Of a stretch of DNA of 64,000 nucleotides, positions 46,901 to 54,094 are shown one piece after another. Location: the NCBI GenBank assembly GCA_035999765.1, contig CP108521.1, positions 4,960,001-5,024,000 on the forward strand, written 5' to 3'. The notes beneath the pieces were generated by a model, which did no database searches, was not told where the DNA came from, and worked only from the letters and a program-made list of their open reading frames with translations. The position numbers were made by a program, and so were the translations under genes. How positions within the stretch are numbered: the first letter of the stretch is position 1; the number at the start of each line of letters is the position of its first letter. The DNA is from Streptomyces sp. NBC_01231. Its GTDB lineage: Bacteria > Actinomycetota > Actinomycetes > Streptomycetales > Streptomycetaceae.

Positions 46901-47346
46901 GCCGCACCTCCCAGTGCGGACACGACGGCCACGATGAGCAGCGCGCCGCCGACGCACGTCAGGTCGACCGCGCGGCGCAGGCAGGTGAACTTGGCGACCG
47001 CCAGCCGGGACAGACCCGCGATGTCAGCGGCGAGGTTCCGGGAAGCGGCGGTGTCGGTGATCTGCTCGGCGGTGAGCGTGGCCCAGAGCGGGAAGCCGTG
47101 CCGTCCGCCCAGATTCGGGCGCACCGACCGCAGCAGCAGACCCGCTGCCCCGACCAGCAGCGTCATTCCCAGTCCGCCCGTCACGTAGGCGGGGACGTTC
47201 AGCGGCAGGTCACGGGCAACCGTCCACGCGCCGGCGAGCACCGCGCCGACGAACGCCAGCAACAGCGCGGTCTTGGTGTCGGTCCGCGCAATCTCCGCCT
47301 TCACCTCGGCGAGCGCGGCCGTCAGGTTCTGCGTCACGACGCTCAT
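46897..47346 (-). CDS. Pycsar-effector-like transmembrane protein
   Basis: 149 residues. DTKTALLLAFVGAV at the first helix, second helix about 54-73, then the helical RNLAADIAGLSRLAVAKF motif before a third segment (TCVGGALLIVAVVSAL). This is the layout of DUF5706-type Pycsar transmembrane effectors (SLATT-like). No nucleotide cyclase gene is in the element, so it may serve DNA spread or exclusion instead of cCMP/cUMP-triggered abortive infection. ATGA overlaps on both sides. Confidence 0.68.
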   Translation of the reverse strand: MSVVTQNLTAALAEVKAEIARTDTKTALLLAFVGAVLAGAWTVARDLPLNVPAYVTGGLGMTLLVGAAGLLLRSVRPNLGGRHGFPLWATLTAEQITDTAASRNLAADIAGLSRLAVAKFTCLRRAVDLTCVGGALLIVAVVSALGGAA

Positions 47347-47639
47347 GCCGCTTCCCCCGTCCCCGACCGGTGGCCGCGAACAGCACGCAGGAACGGCACC
47401 GTGCGGGTCAGCGCGTCGGCGTACAGGGCGTCCCAACCGGCGATCTCGTCACCGGCCTCCGCCTCCGCGCGCAGATCGGCGAGGACGTCACGGGCCGCGT
47501 CCTCACGGGCGGCACGCTCGCCGCCCGTCTCGCATTCCAGCGGTCCCCGGAACAGGTCGATGTCGATACCGAGCGCCAGTTCCGCGAACTCGATGTCGCC
47601 GTGGACCTCCTGGCCGGCGACGAAGGTGCGCATACGCAT
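47343..47639 (-). CDS. Small acidic AICE protein, first gene of the spd operon
   Basis: 98 residues from ATG 47637-47639 (GAAGGAG nine bases upstream). MRMRTFVAGQEVHGDIEFA opening, then acidic helices (ARDVLADLRAEAEAGDEIAG). No recognised domain. Its leader is hairpin copy C. Confidence 0.75.
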   Translation of the reverse strand: MRMRTFVAGQEVHGDIEFAELALGIDIDLFRGPLECETGGERAAREDAARDVLADLRAEAEAGDEIAGWDALYADALTRTVPFLRAVRGHRSGTGEAA

Positions 47640-47661
47640 GGTGGGTCTCTCCTTCAGGTAC

Positions 47662-47721
47662 GTCGGGATTGGGAGATCCGGCGCGGCGGGCTGTCCTGTC
47701 CGGGAGTGCCGCCGCGTCCGG
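47662..47721 (-). ncRNA. Conserved hairpin leader, copy C (upstream of the spd operon)
   Basis: Minus strand: stem CGCGGCGG / CCGCCGCG, extended by CCGG/CCGG across a one-base bulge, around CACTCCCGGACAGGACAGC, then GATCTCCCAATCCCGAC, eight bases, then AAGGAG. Loop identical to copies A and B apart from one base and one insertion. Confidence 0.76.
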
Positions 47722-47933
47722 AGATGAGGGCCGCGCCGCATGTCACGGCGGGCCAGGCGCCCCGGGCGGAAGTCGATTCCGCGCCCTCACGGCTGGATAC
47801 CGGGGCCGACGGTCGTCACCCGGCCGTCACGGGGACAGGGTCAAGCCCCGTCATCTCAAAGCACTCTGTTGAGTTCTCAAGGAACGAACGCTGCCTTCGT
47901 ACTCACCCCCGCGGGCTTTCCTCCGGACGTCGT

Positions 47934-47960
47934 TGCAGTACCTGTTTTACAGGTACTGCA
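47934..47960. promoter_or_regulatory. Perfect 11-bp inverted repeat (operator candidate)
   Basis: TGCAGTACCTG-TTTTA-CAGGTACTGCA in the 490-base gap between the divergent spd operon and XRE regulator. Position suits a repressor site; a small terminator is less likely without a T tract. Confidence 0.6.
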
Positions 47961-48067
47961 TGGGGCGCCGTCAAGTGCAGCGACGGAACCTCTTTGGCTT
48001 CGCGCCGGAACTTCTTGGCGCACCATCAGAATCGCCCCAGGTCAGGGGACTTGGTCACCTCACGCAT

Positions 48068-48115
48068 GGACGTCTTAGGGGCGTCTGGGTACCGTCAAGA
48101 GGTCCCTAGACGTCC
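48068..48115. promoter_or_regulatory. Second inverted repeat upstream of the XRE gene
   Basis: GGACGTCTTAGGG (48068-48080) faces CCCTAGACGTCC (48104-48115), ending 14 bases before the XRE start codon. Likely an autoregulatory site. Confidence 0.55.
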
Positions 48116-48129
48116 CACCGGGGGTACAG

Positions 48130-48888
48130 ATGTCCAACGAGCGTTTGCGCTCTGCCCTGTTGGCCAGCGGCATGACGGTTCAGAAGCTGGCCGAAGAGAT
48201 CGACGTCAACCCGAAGACGGTCGAACGCTGGATCACGAAGGGGAAGGTCCCCTATCGCCGTCACCAGTACGCGACGGCCGCAGCGCTGCAGGTAGACGTC
48301 ACGACGCTGTGGGACGACGACCGGGCTGTCGAAAGCGCGGCAGACCTGACGAAAGCCGAGATCGTCAAGGTCTACCCCCACCGGCACACCGTCCCGCCGA
48401 ACCTGTGGCGTGAGATGTACGCACGGGCTGAGAGGAACCTCGACGCTCTCGTGTACTCAGGACTCTTCCTCTCCGAGGACCCCGTGTTCCTGGATCTCCT
48501 GAAGAAGAAGGTGGAGGGGAGCACGCAGGCCCGCATCCTGCTCGGGGACCCGGACTGTGAGGCCGTCCGACAGCGCGGCATAGATGAAGGTCATCGCATC
48601 ATGGACGGCAAGATCCGGAACGCGCTGGTGAACTACCGGCCTCTGTTCACGAGCCATCCGGAAGTTGGCTTCCGGCTTCACGCAACGACCCTCTACAACT
48701 CGATATACCGGTCCGATGACGAGATGCTCGTGAACCCACACGTGTACGGCATCGGCGCCTACATGGCTCCGGTCTTCCACCTGCGACGGCTGCCAGGCGG
48801 CGGCCTGTTCGACACATATGCGAATAGCATCGAACAGACCTGGGGAGGCGCTCGCCAGGTCACAGAACGCGACATCACGGGAGCTTGA
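48130..48888 (+). CDS. XRE-family regulator with DUF5919-like C-terminal domain
   Basis: 252 residues. HTH at residues about 8-45 (LLASGMTVQKLAEEIDVNPKTVERW split by turns). The remaining 190 residues (MYARAERNLDALVYSGLFL, ARILLGDPDCEAVRQRG, FRLHATTLYNSIYRSDDEML) look like the DUF5919 domain found in actinobacterial XRE proteins beside Nudix genes. Probably the master switch of the element, comparable in position to the activator Pra of pSAM2. Divergent from the spd operon. Confidence 0.82.
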   Translation: MSNERLRSALLASGMTVQKLAEEIDVNPKTVERWITKGKVPYRRHQYATAAALQVDVTTLWDDDRAVESAADLTKAEIVKVYPHRHTVPPNLWREMYARAERNLDALVYSGLFLSEDPVFLDLLKKKVEGSTQARILLGDPDCEAVRQRGIDEGHRIMDGKIRNALVNYRPLFTSHPEVGFRLHATTLYNSIYRSDDEMLVNPHVYGIGAYMAPVFHLRRLPGGGLFDTYANSIEQTWGGARQVTERDITGA

Positions 48889-48890
48889 TC

Positions 48891-49364
48891 ATGGGACGCA
48901 TCGACTACCTGCACGACCCGGATGCTCCGCCGGCCAACTCGGTTGTGCCATCCGTCGTGGCGTTCGTGCAGAACGATGCGGGTCAGGTACTGATGATCCA
49001 GCGCTCAGACAACGGACGCTGGGCCCTTCCCGGCGGTGGTCACGACGTAGGCGAGTCGATCAGTGAGACCGTGGTGCGCGAAGTGTGGGAAGAGACTGGC
49101 ATCGAGGCGGAAGTCGTCGACGTGTCCGGGATCTACACCGACCCCGGACACGTGATGCAGTACGACGACGGTGAGGTCCGGCAGCAGTTCAGCATCTGCT
49201 TCCGCGCGCGGCCGGTCGGCGGCGAGGTGCGTACGAGCAATGAGACGACACAGGTCCGATGGGTCGCCCCATCGGACCTGTCTAAGTTGGATGTCCACCC
49301 CACCATGCGTCTTCGGATCGAGCACGCAATGGACCGGGCCCGGCCAGTTCCTTACATCGGCTGA
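48891..49364 (+). CDS. pif: Nudix hydrolase, Pif-like
   Basis: 157 residues from ATG 48891 (GGGAG seven bases upstream), following the XRE gene without a gap. Complete Nudix box GGHDVGESISETVVREVW...EETGI. In pSAM2 the Nudix protein Pif blocks redundant transfer between cells that already carry the element; the same place in an AICE beside the regulator makes this the likely counterpart. Confidence 0.83.
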   Translation: MGRIDYLHDPDAPPANSVVPSVVAFVQNDAGQVLMIQRSDNGRWALPGGGHDVGESISETVVREVWEETGIEAEVVDVSGIYTDPGHVMQYDDGEVRQQFSICFRARPVGGEVRTSNETTQVRWVAPSDLSKLDVHPTMRLRIEHAMDRARPVPYIG

Positions 49365-49918
49365 CGCTTCGCGGCGGCGACCCGCTCGAGCACACGCGAC
49401 GTGCTCGCGAGGATCTCGGGTTCAGCACGACGAATGAACGTGCCGATGAGGCTGTCCGGCCCGTAGCGGCCAGCAATCTCGTTGACCCGGTCTACGGGAT
49501 TGGTGGGCGTCCCGTCCGGAGTCGTATTCATGTCGCAGTAGCAGAGCGCGTCATTGAGCTCAGCACCTTCCCGCGGGAACTCGGCCTCCAGTTCCTCACG
49601 CAACCCCCGGGCCTCTGCCTCCATCCAGGAACAGGAATGGTGAGCCACGAGGTTCACGACCCGCTTGTCGGCGTCAGCAACATCCCGGAGGTAGCGGGCC
49701 CCATCGAGCGGGTGGAATCCGGTCTTGGCGAGGTCCGGCGCGTATCCGATGTCGTGCAGGACCGCAGCCGCCTCCAGCAGCTCCGCGTCCGTGCCCAGGA
49801 TCGGCGCGATGGTGCGCGCCCGCTCGGCGACCCCCAGCGAGTGCTTCCAGCGGCGCGGCAGCGGCTCTGCAAGCAGGGACTCAGCCAGGGGATAGGCCCA
49901 CTCAGTCAGCGTCGACAA
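49352..49918 (-). CDS. HD-domain phosphohydrolase-like protein
   Basis: 188 residues from TTG 49916-49918, the only start with a ribosome site (AGGAG ten bases upstream). HD set: WKHSLGVAERA, AAVLHDIGYAPDL, FHPLDGARYL, NLVAHHS. Family members act on nucleotides or phosphoesters. Starts two bases after the GntR stop, so coupled to it. Its 3' end overlaps the convergent Nudix gene by 13 bases. Confidence 0.8.
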   Translation of the reverse strand: MSTLTEWAYPLAESLLAEPLPRRWKHSLGVAERARTIAPILGTDAELLEAAAVLHDIGYAPDLAKTGFHPLDGARYLRDVADADKRVVNLVAHHSCSWMEAEARGLREELEAEFPREGAELNDALCYCDMNTTPDGTPTNPVDRVNEIAGRYGPDSLIGTFIRRAEPEILASTSRVLERVAAAKRQPM

Positions 49919-49919
49919 G

Positions 49920-50381
49920 CTAGGAACGCTCCTCTCGAATCGGCATGGCGCGGACCGTCCGCACCCTGCCCTGCCCTCCACTCGCGAGCACGCCGGCGTT
50001 CTCCAACTTGTCGAGAGCCTTGGTCACGGTCGGGCGCGAGACTCCGAACCGCTCGGCCAGAACCGACGCGCTGGGGAACGCTGCCCCGACTTCCAGCCGC
50101 TCATCCGCGATGAGGTCCGCGATGCGCTCGTCCAGCGGCCGGCGGTCGGTCCGCTTGCCTGCCCGTACGACACGCCAACGGCCACCCGGCACCGGTTCGG
50201 CGACACCGTCCTTGTGCAGAGTTGCGAAAGCGCGGAGAGCGACCCCGCGCGAGATCTTGTATTCGCTCATGAGATCAGCAGCAGACGGAAGCTCCGTCAT
50301 GTCTGGGTCTGCCTCGACTCGTGCCCTCACGGCATCAGCGATCTTCAGGAAGGTTCCCCGAGGGCTGGCCTGCTGCGACAC
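49920..50381 (-). CDS. Regulator with two GntR-type winged helices
   Basis: 153 residues from GTG 50379-50381 (GGGAG five bases upstream; ATG 50402 is an alternative adding seven residues). Two GntR HTHs in tandem: LPSAADLMSEYKISRGVALRAF and FPSASVLAERFGVSRPTVTKAL (each broken in two by a turn). No effector domain. pSAM2 also uses a GntR repressor, KorSA, but that has a different layout. Confidence 0.8.
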   Translation of the reverse strand: MSQQASPRGTFLKIADAVRARVEADPDMTELPSAADLMSEYKISRGVALRAFATLHKDGVAEPVPGGRWRVVRAGKRTDRRPLDERIADLIADERLEVGAAFPSASVLAERFGVSRPTVTKALDKLENAGVLASGGQGRVRTVRAMPIREERS

Positions 50382-50500
50382 TCGTTCTCCCTCTCTGCTC
50401 ATCCGTCGTCGCCCTCAAGAATCGCACGTCCGGCGACGGCTGCGGATGAGTGCGTGCGAGCATCTGACCTGCTCCAGGCCCCCACAATCATGCGGTCAGT

Positions 50501-51130
50501 TCACCACTCGTGAGGTTGGAACTCGCGCCTGCGGTGGTACCAGCGGATCCGCTTGGCGCGTCGCCCGACACCTGGACGCACCTCCCACCGCCGCCCAGCA
50601 TTGTCAACGATGAGCATCCATGAAATTTTGCATGTAATGCCGTCGAACAGCTCAAGTTGGTCGGCATGCTCGGGCGCTAAGTCGCTGACGTCGATTGGCG
50701 TTTCGCTGTCGACTTCACCTTGCGGCGGGACCCGCACATTCGCAATAAAATGCTTGTGACTGCCGATTCCTGGCTTTACTGTCCACACCCCGTACCCATT
50801 CCTAAGGCTGCCATCAGGTTCTCTCTCCCACTGATCTAGGTCTCTGACAGCCCACTTGGTTTTCACCTCAAACGAAATTTGCACAATCTCAACAGGTAGA
50901 TTCCCCGAGTTACCAAAATGCAGCTTAACCGTACCGACTTCGACCCGCCCTGAGTCATCCATGGGAGCCTTTTTCTCCCACTCAGCCTCCCACCATGCGC
51001 CAACTAGGTCGACATCCTTGCGCTCAGACGCACTTCTGTCCCGCATAAAGATGACGAGGGCCAGCACCAAGGATACGCCGCCGAACCATGCCGGAACGGT
51101 TCCCCAGTCGGGACTAAACGCGAGCGGCAT
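50501..51130 (-). CDS. Single-pass membrane protein of unknown function (cargo)
   Basis: 209 residues from ATG 51128-51130, with GGAGG ideally placed (the ORF's earlier ATG lies in that site). One hydrophobic segment (VPAWFGGVSLVLALVIFM), then a soluble beta-rich domain (VGTVKLHFGNSGNLPVEIV, HFIANVRVPP). Its DNA is visibly richer in A/T than the element backbone. Follows the DUF4365 gene in the same direction 133 bases away, so they may work together. Confidence 0.7.
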   Translation of the reverse strand: MPLAFSPDWGTVPAWFGGVSLVLALVIFMRDRSASERKDVDLVGAWWEAEWEKKAPMDDSGRVEVGTVKLHFGNSGNLPVEIVQISFEVKTKWAVRDLDQWEREPDGSLRNGYGVWTVKPGIGSHKHFIANVRVPPQGEVDSETPIDVSDLAPEHADQLELFDGITCKISWMLIVDNAGRRWEVRPGVGRRAKRIRWYHRRREFQPHEW

Positions 51131-51263
51131 ACTAATCACCTCCACTCTGACGCGCGGCAGTAGCGCGCATCTCGTGAACCAACTGCCGAGAGGTTGACTG
51201 AGGGAGGCCGTACAGCCCGATCAATCCGAAGATAGAAGAAGTGGATCTACGGAGTCACCGGTG

Positions 51264-52259
51264 TTAGACGCCTACCTTGCGCTGCGCCCTTATTCGGTCC
51301 ATTGCGAAACTGATGAACGAAATAAACAGCAGCTTGTTCCCAAAGGAAGGAACGAGCACTCCAGCCCAGATCCAGAAAGTTCCCCACCATCCAGGGTCTC
51401 CGTCAGGATCCATCACAGGAAGCCAGAGAAAGTTGGCTGTGATCATCCACAGCCACTTCCCGGTTTCGAGGGGGACTCTACCGGCCCTGAACTCAAAAAA
51501 TATGGTTAGAGCCATTGTAAGCAAGAATACGTAGAGGTTGGATACCCACAGCACAGGGCTCATGTCTGAGGAACCCTCAACGAAGCGAATCTGATACGGC
51601 CATGCCACCAGCATGAGTACAATCACGATTTGCAGTGGAAGTGACCTTATCAGGTTCCGGCGAATCGCCTTGAGGCGTTCCTCATGCCGAAGGGCCAAGT
51701 CCGCTAGCCCTTCATACATGGGGTTGGGTGCAGTTAAGGGGTCTAGCCCCTGCCTAGCACGAACCGCCTCGGCTAGCGCTTCTTCTTCAGTAGCCGCACG
51801 GATACGCATTCGCTCGTCGCCAGCGTAAGTAGCCACTTCTGCATAGAAGTCATCGACTGTCTCGGAGTTGAGCGGAGAGGCGTTTGCTACTTGGACCCAT
51901 CCAGGACTTTTATCTACGGACCTCAACTGTTCAGTGAGGTTAACCCAGAATAATTCCTTCTTCTTCATGTCGTAAACGACACCCAGAATTGGGATGCGAC
52001 TCTGCCGCCAATCATCGAAGTGGTCCTCAACAGGAATGGCATACCCATGGGCCCGCTTATACTTCTTGCCACTCTTCACCTGAATGGCAATCCAGTACGG
52101 CGTTCTCTTACCAGCGCGGGTGAAGTTGACGATCATGTCCTCGCCATGATCGTTGCCGCCATCGATCTCCTGAACGATGTGGTCGTGCTCCTCAAGGAGT
52201 GAACGCAGGGCGTTGACTCCCGCCCTCTCAATCTTGCGACTGGCACGAACAGTTGACAC
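51264..52259 (-). CDS. Membrane-anchored DUF4365-type PD-(D/E)xK nuclease-like protein (cargo)
   Basis: 331 residues from GTG 52257-52259. The N-terminal domain has EIDGGNDHGEDMIVNF (acidic residues, Asp41) and YWIAIQVKSGKKYK (QVK, Lys62), the nuclease pattern of DUF4365. Residues about 205-318 hold four hydrophobic segments. A nuclease-like domain fixed to a membrane domain is the plan of many antiphage effectors. AT-richer than its surroundings, so probably recent cargo. Confidence 0.72.
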   Translation of the reverse strand: MSTVRASRKIERAGVNALRSLLEEHDHIVQEIDGGNDHGEDMIVNFTRAGKRTPYWIAIQVKSGKKYKRAHGYAIPVEDHFDDWRQSRIPILGVVYDMKKKELFWVNLTEQLRSVDKSPGWVQVANASPLNSETVDDFYAEVATYAGDERMRIRAATEEEALAEAVRARQGLDPLTAPNPMYEGLADLALRHEERLKAIRRNLIRSLPLQIVIVLMLVAWPYQIRFVEGSSDMSPVLWVSNLYVFLLTMALTIFFEFRAGRVPLETGKWLWMITANFLWLPVMDPDGDPGWWGTFWIWAGVLVPSFGNKLLFISFISFAMDRIRAQRKVGV

Positions 52260-52571
52260 CCAGCCCCCCTGAAGTCAGTGTTCGTCAGAATAGCGGCATG
52301 CACTGACAACCTGGGTAGGTCGCAACCGCCCGGCCACGCACTGACCTGGTCGGTTACGTGTCGCTCGTTGTCCTGTTCTTTGTCCAGTGCGCCAACGGCC
52401 GTCACCGTTCGCCGCCGTACACCCACCCCGCCTGACCTGCCCGTTGACCCCTCGCGAACGCCCCCGAACAGCCACGCGGACAGTTGCCAGTGGTGAAGGC
52501 GGGGCGGTGCACGGCACCCCTCGCGTATAACCGCAGGCGGGCGGTCGGCGCAGCCCTGTACGGTCGCGACC
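52260..52571. other. Gene-free interval holding the first right-arm copy
   Basis: 312 bases between the divergent DUF4365 and RelA/SpoT genes; most is the 125-bp right-arm repeat at 52362-52486. It must also carry both promoters. Confidence 0.7.
52362..52486 (+). repeat. Right-arm repeat, copy 1 (no att core)
   Basis: 125 bp, roughly five-sixths identical to 53686-53810 without gaps. Contains the TTGTCC pair at 52368 and 52380 and ends with CACGCGGACAGTTG, where copy 2 continues into the att core but copy 1 does not. Confidence 0.88.
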
Positions 52572-53606
52572 ATGAAGAAGTGGGTGGTCCCTGAGAACTC
52601 GAACAAGCGCGTCCAACGCGCGAGCCGGACGATCGGTAAGGGGACGGGCACGCCCGAGGAGATCCGGGAGGCGCGGGACGTCCTGAGCAACTACCGTCTC
52701 GCCCACGCATTTCCTCTGAACGCGGTGACCGTGACCGTGCGGCAGCGAGCGCTCGAAGTGAACCCGAACGCCGTCGTGGCCGAGCGCCGGAAACGCCTGC
52801 CCACGATCCTGGACAAGCTGAAGCGCCACCCCACGATGAGCGTGACCACCATGCAGGACTTGGGGGGCTGCCGGGTGGTCTTCGACACCGTCGCCGAGGT
52901 GGACGAGTTGATCAGCGTCCTGGTGGACTTGCCACGGAGCAAGAATCGCGTGAAGAAGGTCTACGACTACCTACGTGATGACCCGGGGCCACGCGATTCT
53001 GGCTACCGGGGTGTTCATCTGGTGTACGAGTACGGAGCCTCGAAGAAGGAATACCACGGCCTGCGGATCGAGTTGCAGGTGCGCACGCTGCTCCAGCACG
53101 CCTGGGCGACCGCCGTCGAGACCATGGATTTGTTCTCGGGCAGCGAGCTGAAGTACGGGAAGGGCGATGCGGACGTGCTCAGGTTCTTCGCCCTGGTCGG
53201 CTCGCTCATGGCGTACGAGGAAGGCACCACCCCGGTAGCCGGCGCCGAGGGGACGCGGGAGGAGATGGCGGCCGAGTTGGCGCGCCTGGAGGCGAACGTC
53301 GGCGTTCTGGAGCGGCTACGGGGCTACGCGGCGATCGTGGGCGAGCACGCCAAGACGGACCGCCGGAACACCCTGACCCTCGAGCTCTGGCGGACCGAGG
53401 GACAGCTCACAGTGACGGTACACGAGACGCTGGCCGCCGCAGAGGCCCGGATCACCGAGTTGGAGGCATTGGACGACGAGGACCTGGACGCGGTGCTCAT
53501 CAACATCGCCCGGATCAGCCAGCTGCGCGACGCGTACCCGAACTACTTCGCAGACACCGGCCGTTTCACCGAGTTCGTCGAGGCGTGCCTCAGAAACGAC
53601 GTCTAA
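52572..53606 (+). CDS. RelA/SpoT-domain nucleotidyltransferase (small alarmone synthetase-like or toxSAS)
   Basis: 344 residues. Synthetase motifs: MQDLGGCRVVF (Asp96), DPGPRDSGYRGVHLVYEY (141-150 core) and LRIELQVRTLLQHAW (Glu167, Arg171). No HD hydrolase, TGS or ACT domain, so it can only synthesise. The C-terminal 150 residues are helical. Relatives include (p)ppGpp synthetases and toxSAS/CapRel toxins that pyrophosphorylate tRNA and defend against phage. No separate antitoxin gene is seen, so a fused antitoxin tail is possible. Confidence 0.85.
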   Translation: MKKWVVPENSNKRVQRASRTIGKGTGTPEEIREARDVLSNYRLAHAFPLNAVTVTVRQRALEVNPNAVVAERRKRLPTILDKLKRHPTMSVTTMQDLGGCRVVFDTVAEVDELISVLVDLPRSKNRVKKVYDYLRDDPGPRDSGYRGVHLVYEYGASKKEYHGLRIELQVRTLLQHAWATAVETMDLFSGSELKYGKGDADVLRFFALVGSLMAYEEGTTPVAGAEGTREEMAAELARLEANVGVLERLRGYAAIVGEHAKTDRRNTLTLELWRTEGQLTVTVHETLAAAEARITELEALDDEDLDAVLINIARISQLRDAYPNYFADTGRFTEFVEACLRNDV

Positions 53607-53685
53607 GTGGCACGCCGGGAAGCCGCGGCGTCGGCCCCTCGGTCAGGCCTGTTGAGCTAGCCCCGAGGCACGTCCCGTACGGCGA

Positions 53686-53810
53686 CGCTCGTTGTCCTGA
53701 TCCTTGTCCAGTGCGCTGAAAGCCGCCACGGTTCACCGCCGTACAGGCACCCCGTCTGACCTGGCGCGCGAACCCCCGTGAACGCCCCCGAACGGCCACG
53801 CGGACAGTTG
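53686..53810 (+). repeat. Right-arm repeat, copy 2 (joined to att copy 2)
   Basis: Homologous to 52362-52486; TTGTCC pair at 53692 and 53704; runs directly into att core TTGGAAAGCG at 53808. Confidence 0.88.
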
Positions 53811-53918
53811 GAAAGCGTGTTGGGGGCAACCCCTCACGAGTTCGAATCTCGTATCCTCCGCCAGTGCCTCACCGGGCACGATGTCGAAGGGCCCCACCGT
53901 TCGCGGTGGGGCCCTTCG
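53808..53918 (+). repeat. att copy 2 (junction of elements 1 and 2)
   Basis: 111 bp identical to 36740-36850: tRNA-Ser 3' half with CCA and the terminator hairpin (53885-53918). It serves as right end of element 1 and left end of element 2. Confidence 0.97.
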
Positions 53919-54094
53919 TCGTTGTCCGTCTCAGTCGGCTATCCGTCTCAGTCTTCGTGCGTACGCCCGCCGTGTCTGCACGACCTCAGGTCCATGGGCG
54001 GTTGCGTCTCAGGAACGACGACTGATCCACGTGCGGGTCTGAGGATGGTGTGGGCGGTAACCCTCCGCCCACACCACTCGGCTCTGGAGACCGT

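Larger units (their letters stand above)
36740..53918. mobile_element. AICE element 1 in tRNA-Ser (prim-pol replication type, about 17.1 kb)
   Basis: Bounded by identical 111-bp att copies. Contents in order: int, xis, 338-bp inverted-repeat region, DUF3987 helicase-like gene, small gene, prim-pol, Spd-like small genes, FtsK-type translocase, Spd/DUF2637-like gene, Pycsar-like TM gene, XRE regulator, Nudix (Pif-like), HD, GntR, then cargo. This is the architecture of actinobacterial integrative and conjugative elements that use a prim-pol replication protein and transfer double-stranded DNA through a TraB/TraSA pump. No frameshift is apparent, so it may be active. Confidence 0.93.
53607..54094. 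other. Junction between the two elements, gene-free
   Basis: 488 bases: right arm copy 2 (53686-53810), att copy 2 (53808-53918), and the left arm of element 2, with CGTCTCAGT at 53927 and 53944 and CGTCTCAGG at 54005. No gene seen. Confidence 0.8.
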
